In this document: one piece after another, positions 18,155 through 26,128 of the stretch
How positions within the stretch are numbered: position 1 is the stretch's first letter
Layout of the letters: each line of letters begins with the position of its first letter
Assembly (NCBI RefSeq): GCF_003688415.1
Contig: NZ_REFJ01000007.1
Coordinates: forward strand, 1 to 64,000
Length of the DNA: 64,000 nt
From: Umboniibacter marinipuniceus
GTDB taxonomy: Bacteria > Pseudomonadota > Gammaproteobacteria > Pseudomonadales > DSM-25080
Reading direction: 5' to 3'
Translations under genes and position numbers: made by a program
The notes under the pieces: model-generated
What the model saw: the letters and a program-made list of their open reading frames with translations, nothing else
What the model was told of the DNA's origin: nothing
Databases searched by the model: none

Positions 18155-19660
18155 TCAATCGTTTCCATGTGGATAAAATGCATCATCACTGTACGGATAC
18201 CACCAGTCTTGAATAACTGGATCGGCATCCTGAATGACCATTTTACTCGCTCGGAAGGTATTCAAGCCTTCCCTCCCAAGTTCGCGCCCAACACCAGACA
18301 GTTTACGGCCGCCAAACGGCAGCGCGTCGTTGTCGATAAGTGGATTATTAATCCATACCATCCCTGAAACAAGCTCTTCACTCGCCATTTGCGCTTCGCG
18401 CATATCGGTCGTGATAATGGACGCGCCTAGACCAAAGTCTGAGTTGTTAGCAAGTTCAATCGCTTGCGCCACATCTGCCACCTTACAAATCGCCGCCACA
18501 GGGCCGAACACTTCTGAATTCATGACCTGCATCTGCGGCGACACATTGGTTAAAATTGTTGGTTCTACGAAAGCGCCGTCACCAAGACCCTCTGGAATAC
18601 CACCGCCCAACGCTAGCGTCGCGCCTTCTTCCTGTGCTTGTCCGATTAGCTTAAGGATACGCTGCTGCGCCGCCTTGTTGACGACTGGTCCGAGTTCAGC
18701 ACGATCAAAACCACTACCTAAGCGCAACTGTTTAGTCAGCGCAACGAACTCGGCAACGAACTCGTCGTGAACTGATTCAGCCACAAAGAAACGTTCCGCC
18801 GAAGTACATACCTGACCACTTAAATGGAAGGCCGCTGTTACCGCCGCCGCTGCCGCCATTTTAATCGGCGCCGAAGCTGAGACAATAAACGCATCGTTAC
18901 CACCTGCTTCAATCACAGCAGGTTTCATCTGCTCAGCGCAGGCGACATTTACCATCTTGCCAACCGCTACCGAGCCAGTGAAAGCAACAGCATGCGTCTT
19001 GTTCGATGACACCAGTTGGTTACCAACCGTATGATTACCTGTTACGCAATGCACTAGCCCCTTTGGCAGCTGTTCGAAATGCTTCATGAACAGCAGTGTA
19101 CAAATAGAGGTGGCCTCCGATGGCTTAATAATGACGGCATTACCACTAGCAAGGGACGCGGCAACGGTCCAAGCCATCAGTAATAGCGGGAAATTAAACG
19201 GCATAATATGAACCGAAACGCCTAGCGGTTCATAACGACAGTACTGAAAAGAGCCAGCCTGAGTAGTACCGGCTATGTAACCACCCTCGTCACGCGCCAT
19301 CTCGGCTAAATAGCGAAATGCTCCAGGTATATTGGCAATTTCACCCAGTGCTTCGGGATAAGGCTTGCCCATTTCCAGCACCATCGCTTCCGCAACCTCT
19401 CGGTGATCAGCTTGCTCAATGGCGTCAGCAATTTGGTGTAAATAAGCGGAGCGAGTTTTGGCGTCTACCTTCGCCCAGACCCGCTGGGCAACATTGGCCT
19501 CCTCGATGACGCCATCGACTTCTTCCTGGGTACAGCTCGCGATCTCAGCTAGTTGCGCTTGATCAAAGGGGTTTATTACTGGCAGCGTTAGCTCGGATTC
19601 AGAGCGAGCGAACTCTCCCGACCGGTAATAACAGGTCGAGTACTTATTAAGATTAATCAT
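18155..19660 (-). CDS. NAD(P)-dependent aldehyde dehydrogenase
   Basis: This 501-aa protein is a classical aldehyde dehydrogenase. It shows the cofactor-binding PFNFPLLLMAWTVAASLASGNAV region, the GSVAVGK nucleotide loop, the general-base glutamate in VIEAGGND and the nucleophilic cysteine in GQVCTSAERF. FGPV and the C-terminal PFGGRKLSGVGRELG motif are also intact. Sequence style is nearest to the succinate-semialdehyde/aliphatic aldehyde group, but the substrate cannot be fixed. The gene lies 10 bp downstream of the phosphotransferase gene, so the two form an operon. Confidence 0.93.
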   Translation of the reverse strand: MINLNKYSTCYYRSGEFARSESELTLPVINPFDQAQLAEIASCTQEEVDGVIEEANVAQRVWAKVDAKTRSAYLHQIADAIEQADHREVAEAMVLEMGKPYPEALGEIANIPGAFRYLAEMARDEGGYIAGTTQAGSFQYCRYEPLGVSVHIMPFNFPLLLMAWTVAASLASGNAVIIKPSEATSICTLLFMKHFEQLPKGLVHCVTGNHTVGNQLVSSNKTHAVAFTGSVAVGKMVNVACAEQMKPAVIEAGGNDAFIVSASAPIKMAAAAAVTAAFHLSGQVCTSAERFFVAESVHDEFVAEFVALTKQLRLGSGFDRAELGPVVNKAAQQRILKLIGQAQEEGATLALGGGIPEGLGDGAFVEPTILTNVSPQMQVMNSEVFGPVAAICKVADVAQAIELANNSDFGLGASIITTDMREAQMASEELVSGMVWINNPLIDNDALPFGGRKLSGVGRELGREGLNTFRASKMVIQDADPVIQDWWYPYSDDAFYPHGND

Positions 19661-19670
19661 GTTTCTATCC

Positions 19671-20729
19671 TTAGACTAGGAGTTCTCTGAGTGCTTGCGC
19701 GTCAAAGACCAACGGTTTGGTTATGGCATCGGGATGATGCGCTGTAATCCATTGTGCTATGGGAGCCAAGTGTGGTGACTGTAATGACCGTTCGAAAAGC
19801 TGCTGAACATGAGGCAAATAGCTGAGGTAATGCGCTTTATTGTCACGAACACACAAGCGAACAAAAATACCAATCACCTTGGCGTGGCGATGAGCGCTCA
19901 GCACGCGGTAGTCACGAAGAAAGCTAGCCCGATCCGTTGATGGCATCTCAGCAAGATAGTGCTCAAGCAGACGCTCGGTCATCTCCGGGCAAACATCGCG
20001 GCGTGCATCTTCTAATAGGGACACCAAATCGTAAGAACGCGATCCGATTAGTGCATCTTGGAAGTCCAACTGGCCGCAGGCGTTCACGCCTTCGGCGCCG
20101 TCAACCAACATTAGATTATCCACGTGATAGTCGCGCAATACGAGGCATTCATCCTTTGTGTTTACGCTGTTAATAAGACTGGCGAAGCGAGCAAGAAAAT
20201 CATCACGCTCGGAGGTTGAGAGCTTTCGTCCCAGCCTCGCCGGCATGTACCAATCTACGAATAATGCCGCTTCATCATCATAGAAGCCCGCATCGTAGCG
20301 AGGCACATCAATATTGGTCTTGCCGTAAGCTTTGTGCAACTGAATTAACGAGTCTACGGCTAGCGTATAAAGAGGCTCCGCTGGCACGCCTTTATCGAGT
20401 AATACGGTGTAGGTATTAAAGCCAAAATCTTCAATCACAGCGAAGCCATGATTCAAATCTTGGGCGAGTACTCGAGGGGCACGCAGACCACATTCGCTTA
20501 AGTAACTAGCAATGCGAATATAGGCATCGAGATCTTCGGTAGCTGGAGGAGCATCCATCAGTAGTACGCTACTGTTACCACTGGTAAGTCGAAAGTAACA
20601 ACGGAACGATGCATCGGCCTTTAAGGCCTCAACATTCCATGTTGACCATGGGCTTTGATCTAAGAAATCCTGACGCAGATCATCACGGCTCAAGGTAGCT
20701 GGTTTTTCCATCATAATAGCTTCTGACAT
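19671..20729 (-). CDS. aminoglycoside-phosphotransferase-family sugar kinase (AmgK-like)
   Basis: This is an APH-family phosphotransferase. The N-lobe contains FRCYFRLTSGNSSVLLMDAPP, a pattern seen in AmgK, the MurNAc/GlcNAc anomeric kinase of peptidoglycan recycling. The catalytic loop LRDYHVDNLMLV and the metal-binding QLDFQDA are intact. I use the ATG at 20729 (352 aa) because GGAAGAG lies 3-5 bases upstream; the longer frame reaches into the TonB-receptor terminator. In Pseudomonas amgK is paired with murU, which is not here. Instead the gene is followed by an aldehyde dehydrogenase, so a role in another pathway is possible. Confidence 0.75.
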   Translation of the reverse strand: MSEAIMMEKPATLSRDDLRQDFLDQSPWSTWNVEALKADASFRCYFRLTSGNSSVLLMDAPPATEDLDAYIRIASYLSECGLRAPRVLAQDLNHGFAVIEDFGFNTYTVLLDKGVPAEPLYTLAVDSLIQLHKAYGKTNIDVPRYDAGFYDDEAALFVDWYMPARLGRKLSTSERDDFLARFASLINSVNTKDECLVLRDYHVDNLMLVDGAEGVNACGQLDFQDALIGSRSYDLVSLLEDARRDVCPEMTERLLEHYLAEMPSTDRASFLRDYRVLSAHRHAKVIGIFVRLCVRDNKAHYLSYLPHVQQLFERSLQSPHLAPIAQWITAHHPDAITKPLVFDAQALRELLV

Positions 20730-20745
20730 AACTCTTCCATACTGC

Positions 20746-20770
20746 AAAAAAAGCCGCACCGAGGTGCGGC
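20746..20770 (-). terminator. rho-independent terminator of the TonB receptor
   Basis: On the minus strand GCCGCAC-CTCG-GTGCGGC is a perfect 7-bp GC-rich stem (a further inner pair is possible), followed by seven T. It lies between the TonB-receptor stop codon and the phosphotransferase start, separating the two transcription units. Confidence 0.9.
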
Positions 20771-20792
20771 ATAACTTAGGGTACTATTGTGC

Positions 20793-23027
20793 TTAATTAA
20801 AGCTGTATTGCAACTCAACACCTACCCAACGTGGCGGTCCATACACCTGAAGGGTATAACCAAAGAACTCGCCAAGGTCGAAGGCGTAGGTTAAATACTC
20901 TTCATTACCGAAGTTTTTAGCAAACGCCGCCACTTCCCAAGAATTACTTCCGCTCTCACGAACATAGCTTGCACGGGCGTTCCAGAGTGTATACGCATCG
21001 GCATGAGTGAGCGCCGAATTGGTAGTATTAAACTGCTGCTCGCCGGTATAGCTACCATCTACTTGGAAAGCCAACTCGCCATTATTCATTGAGAATGACT
21101 TGCGTACTAACCAGTTGGCCGTTAGATCCGGAGCAGTAATCATATCCTGATCGGCATAGTCACCGCCGCCTGGCGTTAGCTCAACATCGTGAACACGCGC
21201 ATCAAGGAAAGCGGTACCCAGTGATACATCCCAACCTTCAGCCGGTGAAATATAGAATTCAATTTCACCACCGGTAATTGACGCATCATGATTCTTCACC
21301 ACCGAAGTCAAGCCTTGGAATACAAACGCTTGATAGTCCGAGTAGTCATAGCTGAAGATACTCGCATTCAAACGACCGGCACCGTCAAATAAGCGTGACT
21401 TGAAACCCGCCTCATAGCTGGTCAGGATTTCGGGCTCGAAGCTCAACTCAGAGACCGGCAAGAAACCGTCCAGCGGCGCGGTGAAACCACCACCTTTCAT
21501 GCCTCGGCTTACGCCGGCGTAGAGCAAGGTGTCATCGCTCAAGCGATAATCTAACTGGACCTTACCCGAGAAGTCTGAATCTGATCGATCAAGCGCTACG
21601 GGATTCGGAATTTCTGCCACAATCGGATTATTCGGATCACCTGAAGTGAAACCGCTACAATCGTTAATCGCGCCCCAAGGTGGCATCACCGCGCCCGGTG
21701 CGCCTAACGCAGATGGCGTACAGTAGCTATCTAGAACGAAGTCTTTTTCATCTACCACGTAGCGGCCGCCAACGGTTAACGCCAAGGCGTCCGTTAGATT
21801 ATATTCAACCTGACCAAACGCCGACCAAGACGTTGTCTCAAGGGTAAAATCATTGGTTGTCGCACCGCCGAAGGTTGGCATGTCAATATTCGACGCATAC
21901 TCGCCATCGATATTTAGGAAATAGAGACCGGTGGTCCAGCTTAGCGTTTCGTTACTGCCGTTTAGACGAAGCTCTTGCGAGAACTGGCTGGTATCTTGAT
22001 CCGACCAATATTCCAAAGTGCGATCTGAGTTCCCGTCGGAGTCCTCAAGATAGTACTTTTCCAAATTCTGATAATCGGTGATCGAGGTAAAGGTCATTGA
22101 CTCAAAATCAACGCTCAAAGTTGCGGTGTAGCCTTTCGCATCCTTATCAATAACGCCCGTTGGGTTTTGGAACCCCTGATTTGGAGCTGGAGACTCATCA
22201 GGCGTACCCTGCCAGTCGGTATCAATGTCACCCACTTCTTTATACGCGGGGCGGAAATCGTAGGCACCAGCAACATTGCGATCCACTACGTTAGACCAGG
22301 CACTGAGATCAAGACGGATATCGTCATCAAACTCTACGGCAAGTTGACCACGCATACTCAGCAAATCTCGGTTACGGGCATCTTCGCCGGACAAGTTGTC
22401 GAAGTAGCCGTCAGCGTCATCCTTGAGAAGACTGAAACGCCCCATCACAGAATCCGTAATACCGCCACTCACCGCCATTTCAACACGACGCTGATTATAG
22501 CTAGCCACGGTAGCATTAATGTAGGCTTCAAACTCATCTGTTGGCTTGTTATTAATGATGTGGACTAGGCCGCCGGTCGCATTTCGACCGAATAGCGTTC
22601 CCTGAGGCCCACGAAGCACTTCCACGCGATCAACGTCGAACATCTGTGCGCCTGCTGCACCCGTTGCAGAAATATAAACGCCGTCCACGTACATCGCGCT
22701 TGGTGCCTCTTGGTGATCCGCGAAGTCGTTCTGGCCCACGCCACGGAGCGTGAAAATAGAGACAGACGAATCTCCTGAAAATGAGGTCGCAATAAGACCT
22801 GGTGTTTGCGCTGCGATGTCTTCGCTGCTATCCCAGCCTAATGCTTTTGTTTGTTCACCGGTAAACGCTGAAACCGATACGCCTACGTCCTGTAGGTTCT
22901 GTTCGCGCTTTTGCGCCGTCACTACTACTTCTTCCATCACCTGAGCCTGAGCCAAGCCTGGAAGGCCAACTACCGCTGCGATTGCGGTGGCGAGTAACGT
23001 GCGTGTTTTGCTGAAAGTCGCACTCAT
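20793..23027 (-). CDS. TonB-dependent outer-membrane receptor
   Basis: This 744-aa protein has a signal peptide (cleavage after about residue 28) and a TonB box (MEEVVVTAQK, about 31-40). A plug domain follows (about 45-165, with GVGQNDFADHQEAPSAMYVDG and RVEVLRGPQGTLFGRNATGG). The remainder is a 22-stranded barrel ending in aromatic QYSFN. It belongs to the large environmental TonB-receptor group annotated for complex or xenobiotic organic ligands rather than a named siderophore type. No ExbBD or SusD-like partner is nearby. It is divergent from the glycosyltransferase-cupin-TetR set, sharing a 289-bp regulatory region with inverted repeats. That arrangement suggests coordinated control and uptake of the substrate that set acts on. 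Confidence 0.93.
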   Translation of the reverse strand: MSATFSKTRTLLATAIAAVVGLPGLAQAQVMEEVVVTAQKREQNLQDVGVSVSAFTGEQTKALGWDSSEDIAAQTPGLIATSFSGDSSVSIFTLRGVGQNDFADHQEAPSAMYVDGVYISATGAAGAQMFDVDRVEVLRGPQGTLFGRNATGGLVHIINNKPTDEFEAYINATVASYNQRRVEMAVSGGITDSVMGRFSLLKDDADGYFDNLSGEDARNRDLLSMRGQLAVEFDDDIRLDLSAWSNVVDRNVAGAYDFRPAYKEVGDIDTDWQGTPDESPAPNQGFQNPTGVIDKDAKGYTATLSVDFESMTFTSITDYQNLEKYYLEDSDGNSDRTLEYWSDQDTSQFSQELRLNGSNETLSWTTGLYFLNIDGEYASNIDMPTFGGATTNDFTLETTSWSAFGQVEYNLTDALALTVGGRYVVDEKDFVLDSYCTPSALGAPGAVMPPWGAINDCSGFTSGDPNNPIVAEIPNPVALDRSDSDFSGKVQLDYRLSDDTLLYAGVSRGMKGGGFTAPLDGFLPVSELSFEPEILTSYEAGFKSRLFDGAGRLNASIFSYDYSDYQAFVFQGLTSVVKNHDASITGGEIEFYISPAEGWDVSLGTAFLDARVHDVELTPGGGDYADQDMITAPDLTANWLVRKSFSMNNGELAFQVDGSYTGEQQFNTTNSALTHADAYTLWNARASYVRESGSNSWEVAAFAKNFGNEEYLTYAFDLGEFFGYTLQVYGPPRWVGVELQYSFN

Positions 23028-23201
23028 TTTTTCCCCTTAGTTCATTCCGTCGAAACACATTGGGCACCTACATCCTCCCGACTAACTGTTTCTCTATTTT
23101 GTTTTTATTACAAGAAACTAAATATTACCCTGTACTATAAATAACCATATTTCAAGCATATTTTTAGAGTTTTTAGAGCTTACCGTTAAAATGATCACAT
23201 T

Positions 23202-23254
23202 TTTACCGCTTTGGTAAATTATTTGCATTACTCAAATAATAGTTTGTTGAACTA
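23202..23254. promoter_or_regulatory. cluster of three inverted repeats in a divergent promoter region
   Basis: Three perfect inverted repeats are packed into 53 bp between the TonB receptor and the glycosyltransferase: TTTACC-5-GGTAAA (23202-23218), ATTATTTG-7-CAAATAAT (23218-23240) and TAGTT-5-AACTA (23240-23254). The central one has the size and symmetry of a TetR-type operator. The local regulator at 25396 is the natural candidate. The surrounding 289-bp spacer (23028-23316) is AT-rich and contains no gene. Confidence 0.5.
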
Positions 23255-23316
23255 ATTATAGTTGCATGCTATTGCTATAAAAGAAATGGATTACTCTGCC
23301 TGGGAGGCTGCTAACT

Positions 23317-24609
23317 ATGACCACTGCAAAAACTATCGCGTTCTTTCCTGAGGCCGCCTTTGGGCCGGCACTAAACTGCGTAGGTATTGCCCAAGAGCTT
23401 AAGAAGATGGGGCACAATCCCGTTTTTGTTTGCGACCGAGGTTTTGCAGGGGTATTTGCCGAATATGGATTTGAAGAGTATCTCGTGAATATGTCTGGCG
23501 ACATGAGTGACGAAGAAGTTGCCAACTATTGGGATGATTTTATTGCCAATCACCTTCCTCATTTCCATTTGAGCCCGCTCGATCAAATTGAAACCTACGT
23601 AGCACCCGTTTGGGAGGCCATTGTTGAAAGCGCTGTGAGTGCTGAAGACGACTTAAAGCGTCAACTGGATATCATCAAACCAGGCCTTATTTGTGTCGAC
23701 AACGTCATCATGTTCCCTGCTATTACCAAAGCAGGGTGCCCGTGGATACGCATCATTTCATGTTCCGAGAATGAAATTACTGATCCGCTTGTACCACCGC
23801 ATCTTTCAGGTTGCTCACCTGGTGATGTAACTGGTTTCGAACAATTTCAAACACGTTTCGAAAGCGCTGTCGCAGACACTCACAAAGATTTCAATGACTT
23901 TTTGGCGACCAAAGATTTACCGCCTTACCCTGCAGGCGAGTTCTTCGAGCCATCGCCGACAATGAATTTTTTACTTTACCCCAAACCGCTTGCCTTTGAG
24001 CGAGCTACGCCCCTCCCCGAGTCGCAGTTTCAGTACTTGGAAGGCTGCGTTCGCAACGATGGTGAGTACACCATCCCGGCGTTCCCCCAAGCCCTGGATA
24101 ACACACCACTCATCTATGTTGCCTTCGGCTCCCTAGGCGATGCCGATGTTGAACTGTATCAGCGCATGCTTGCAACCTTTGCAAAGCTACCTTATCGATT
24201 CCTAATGAAGGTGGGCGAAGACTTAAGCGTCTATGAAAAGCCGGATAATGTTCATCTAAAGAACTGGTATCCTCAGCCTGCTGTTGTGCCGCAGGTAGAT
24301 CTATTCATTCATCACGGTGGTAACAATAGCTTTAACGAAGCCCTCTACTTCGGGAAGCCGGCCATTATTATGCCGTACTGCTGGGATGGACATGATAATG
24401 CTACCCGAATTGATGACACCGGTTACGGGAAGAAACTTCCGCGCTACAGTTGGTCTGAGGAAGCGCTTATTGAGAGTATTGAAGCCTGCCTGTCGGATGC
24501 GAATATGGCCACCAAACTTCAAGCGGTAGCAGCGCATATGCAACAAAGTGAAGGGACCAAGAAAGCGGCAGCGGTAATCCATGACGTGCTTCAGGAGGCA
24601 AACGCCTAA
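23317..24609 (+). CDS. GT1-family (UGT/MGT-like) glycosyltransferase
   Basis: The protein (430 aa) has the two-domain GT-B fold of family 1 glycosyltransferases. The N-terminal acceptor domain starts with IAFFPEAAFGPALNCVGIAQEL, with the catalytic-base region near the start. The C-terminal nucleotide-sugar site carries IYVAFGSLGDAD and a PSPG-like stretch HHGGNNSFNEALYFGKPAI, then MPYCWDGHDNATR. Such enzymes add a sugar to small lipophilic acceptors such as macrolides, sterols or xenobiotics. GGGAGG lies about 10 bases before the ATG. It overlaps the next gene by one base (TAATG), so translation is coupled. The acceptor is unknown. Confidence 0.85.
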   Translation: MTTAKTIAFFPEAAFGPALNCVGIAQELKKMGHNPVFVCDRGFAGVFAEYGFEEYLVNMSGDMSDEEVANYWDDFIANHLPHFHLSPLDQIETYVAPVWEAIVESAVSAEDDLKRQLDIIKPGLICVDNVIMFPAITKAGCPWIRIISCSENEITDPLVPPHLSGCSPGDVTGFEQFQTRFESAVADTHKDFNDFLATKDLPPYPAGEFFEPSPTMNFLLYPKPLAFERATPLPESQFQYLEGCVRNDGEYTIPAFPQALDNTPLIYVAFGSLGDADVELYQRMLATFAKLPYRFLMKVGEDLSVYEKPDNVHLKNWYPQPAVVPQVDLFIHHGGNNSFNEALYFGKPAIIMPYCWDGHDNATRIDDTGYGKKLPRYSWSEEALIESIEACLSDANMATKLQAVAAHMQQSEGTKKAAAVIHDVLQEANA

Positions 24610-25361
24610 TGGTCAAGACTACCGCACAGGGGAAAAGCGCTCACTATCTTTACAACTCCATGACCCCGAACCGTCCTGACCTAAACGATTGGGGTCAGCA
24701 GCCAGATTGCGACGGTGCGTCCTCTCTGTCCAGTGGCATTCTGCTATACAAGAATGAGGATGCCACGCTAGAGACCGGCCTCTGGCGGTGCACGCCAGGT
24801 ACCTGGAAACTGTCGATACCGCGCGATGAATTTTGTCACTTCAGTTCAGGACGTGCCACTTATCGGAGCGCTGAGGGCCAAGTAGTAGAGGTAGCCGCGA
24901 ATAGTTGCGTATTTTTCCCAGCGGGCTGGGCGGGCACATGTGAAGTGCACGAAACGCTACAGAATGTTTATATGCTCAGCGACTTAGTCGTAAATTTACA
25001 CTCGGAGAAACCAATGAATTCAGCCAAGACCCTATACAACCCTTTAGCCGTGACTGATGTAGTAGATTGGGGCATCATCCCCACTATGATCGAGGGAGAG
25101 TCGCATGTCTCAGGGGTAGTTCTCCACAAAGGAGAGAATGGTGAGTCGGAAACGGGATTGTGGATATGTACCCCTGGTTATTGGAATTGCCACGTGACCT
25201 CCGATGAGTTTTGCCACTTTATGGAGGGCCGCGCAACCTATGTCCACGAATCTGGCGAAGTGATTGAAATCGAACCGAACACCGCCGCTTTCTTTCCTAA
25301 AGACTGGAAAGGAACCTGCAAAGTTCACGAAACTATTAAGAAAACCTACATGATACGTTAG
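24609..25361 (+). CDS. tandem cupin (DUF861-type) protein
   Basis: This 250-aa protein consists of two similar halves, each a cupin_3/DUF861 barrel. Half one carries GLWRCTPGTWKLSIPRDEFC, HFSSGRATY and FFPAGWAGTCEVHET. Half two carries GLWICTPGYWNCHVTSDEFC, HFMEGRATY and FFPKDWKGTCKVHET. The clear internal duplication and the conserved Glu and His in each half suggest two metal or ligand sites, though metal ligation in DUF861 proteins is variable. Its ATG overlaps the glycosyltransferase stop codon, so the two are cotranslated. It may bind or modify the sugar conjugate or its precursor; no activity can be assigned. Confidence 0.8.
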   Translation: MVKTTAQGKSAHYLYNSMTPNRPDLNDWGQQPDCDGASSLSSGILLYKNEDATLETGLWRCTPGTWKLSIPRDEFCHFSSGRATYRSAEGQVVEVAANSCVFFPAGWAGTCEVHETLQNVYMLSDLVVNLHSEKPMNSAKTLYNPLAVTDVVDWGIIPTMIEGESHVSGVVLHKGENGESETGLWICTPGYWNCHVTSDEFCHFMEGRATYVHESGEVIEIEPNTAAFFPKDWKGTCKVHETIKKTYMIR

Positions 25362-25395
25362 ACTTGAGCAAATTACGGACGATCTACAATACAAA

Positions 25396-26028
25396 ATGAC
25401 TGATAAACCTAGCAACGCCTCAGAAGGAACTACCCGCCCCGCTGCCCGAAAGAAGGGTGAGCGCACTCGCCAGTCGATTGTGGATGAAGCGCGGCGAATC
25501 TTAGTCGATGAGGGCTACGATAGCTTCGTCTTGCGTCAGATTGCCAAGAATATAGGGATTCAACCAGGCAACTTACAGTATTACTTTCCCACCAAGAAAG
25601 AGTTGATCTGGGAAGTGCTGGTGCCGGAAATCGATAAGTACAGCGGTACTTACGCATCGATGATGGGGAACGCTACTACGCGTTCAGCCAAAATCCTTGC
25701 GATGGTTGAGTTCTTGCTAGAAGACATCAAACTCAAATCAACGTGCACAATCTGGTATACCATTTGGGCCATTGCTCCGCATGACCCGGAAATGGCTGAT
25801 GTGATGGATAGGTTCTATCAGAGTTACCTGGAGTCGCTAGGCACTTTATTACAAAGAGCCGCACCGGAGTTATCGGATCGTCGCGCTCATCATCTGGCGC
25901 GAATGATTACCGCGTTGATGGATGGCTTGACCAACCAAATTGGCTACGGCAAACCTAGTCATGAGTCGCTAGAGGGCTTTGAGGACGAAATTAAATCGTC
26001 CATCCTTCACCTCATTGATCTTCACTGA
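25396..26028 (+). CDS. TetR-family transcriptional regulator
   Basis: Residues of about 15-65 form the TetR_N helix-turn-helix (RQSIVDEARRILVDEGYDSF, then LRQIAKNIGIQPGNLQYYFPTKKELI). The C-terminal ligand-binding domain follows, for a total of 210 aa. It is the last gene of the glycosyltransferase-cupin set, 34 bp behind the cupin gene, so it is probably cotranscribed and autoregulatory. The inverted repeats at 23202-23254 are its most plausible operator. The effector is unknown, perhaps the glycosyltransferase acceptor. Confidence 0.9.
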   Translation: MTDKPSNASEGTTRPAARKKGERTRQSIVDEARRILVDEGYDSFVLRQIAKNIGIQPGNLQYYFPTKKELIWEVLVPEIDKYSGTYASMMGNATTRSAKILAMVEFLLEDIKLKSTCTIWYTIWAIAPHDPEMADVMDRFYQSYLESLGTLLQRAAPELSDRRAHHLARMITALMDGLTNQIGYGKPSHESLEGFEDEIKSSILHLIDLH

Positions 26029-26128
26029 CAACGCTGTGCAGGCAGTCGACTTGATTGCCTGCAAGCAAGATCAAGAGAGGTGTACGCCCCTAAGGACTAA
26101 TGCGCCCATAACCTCAATGGCCATTAAT

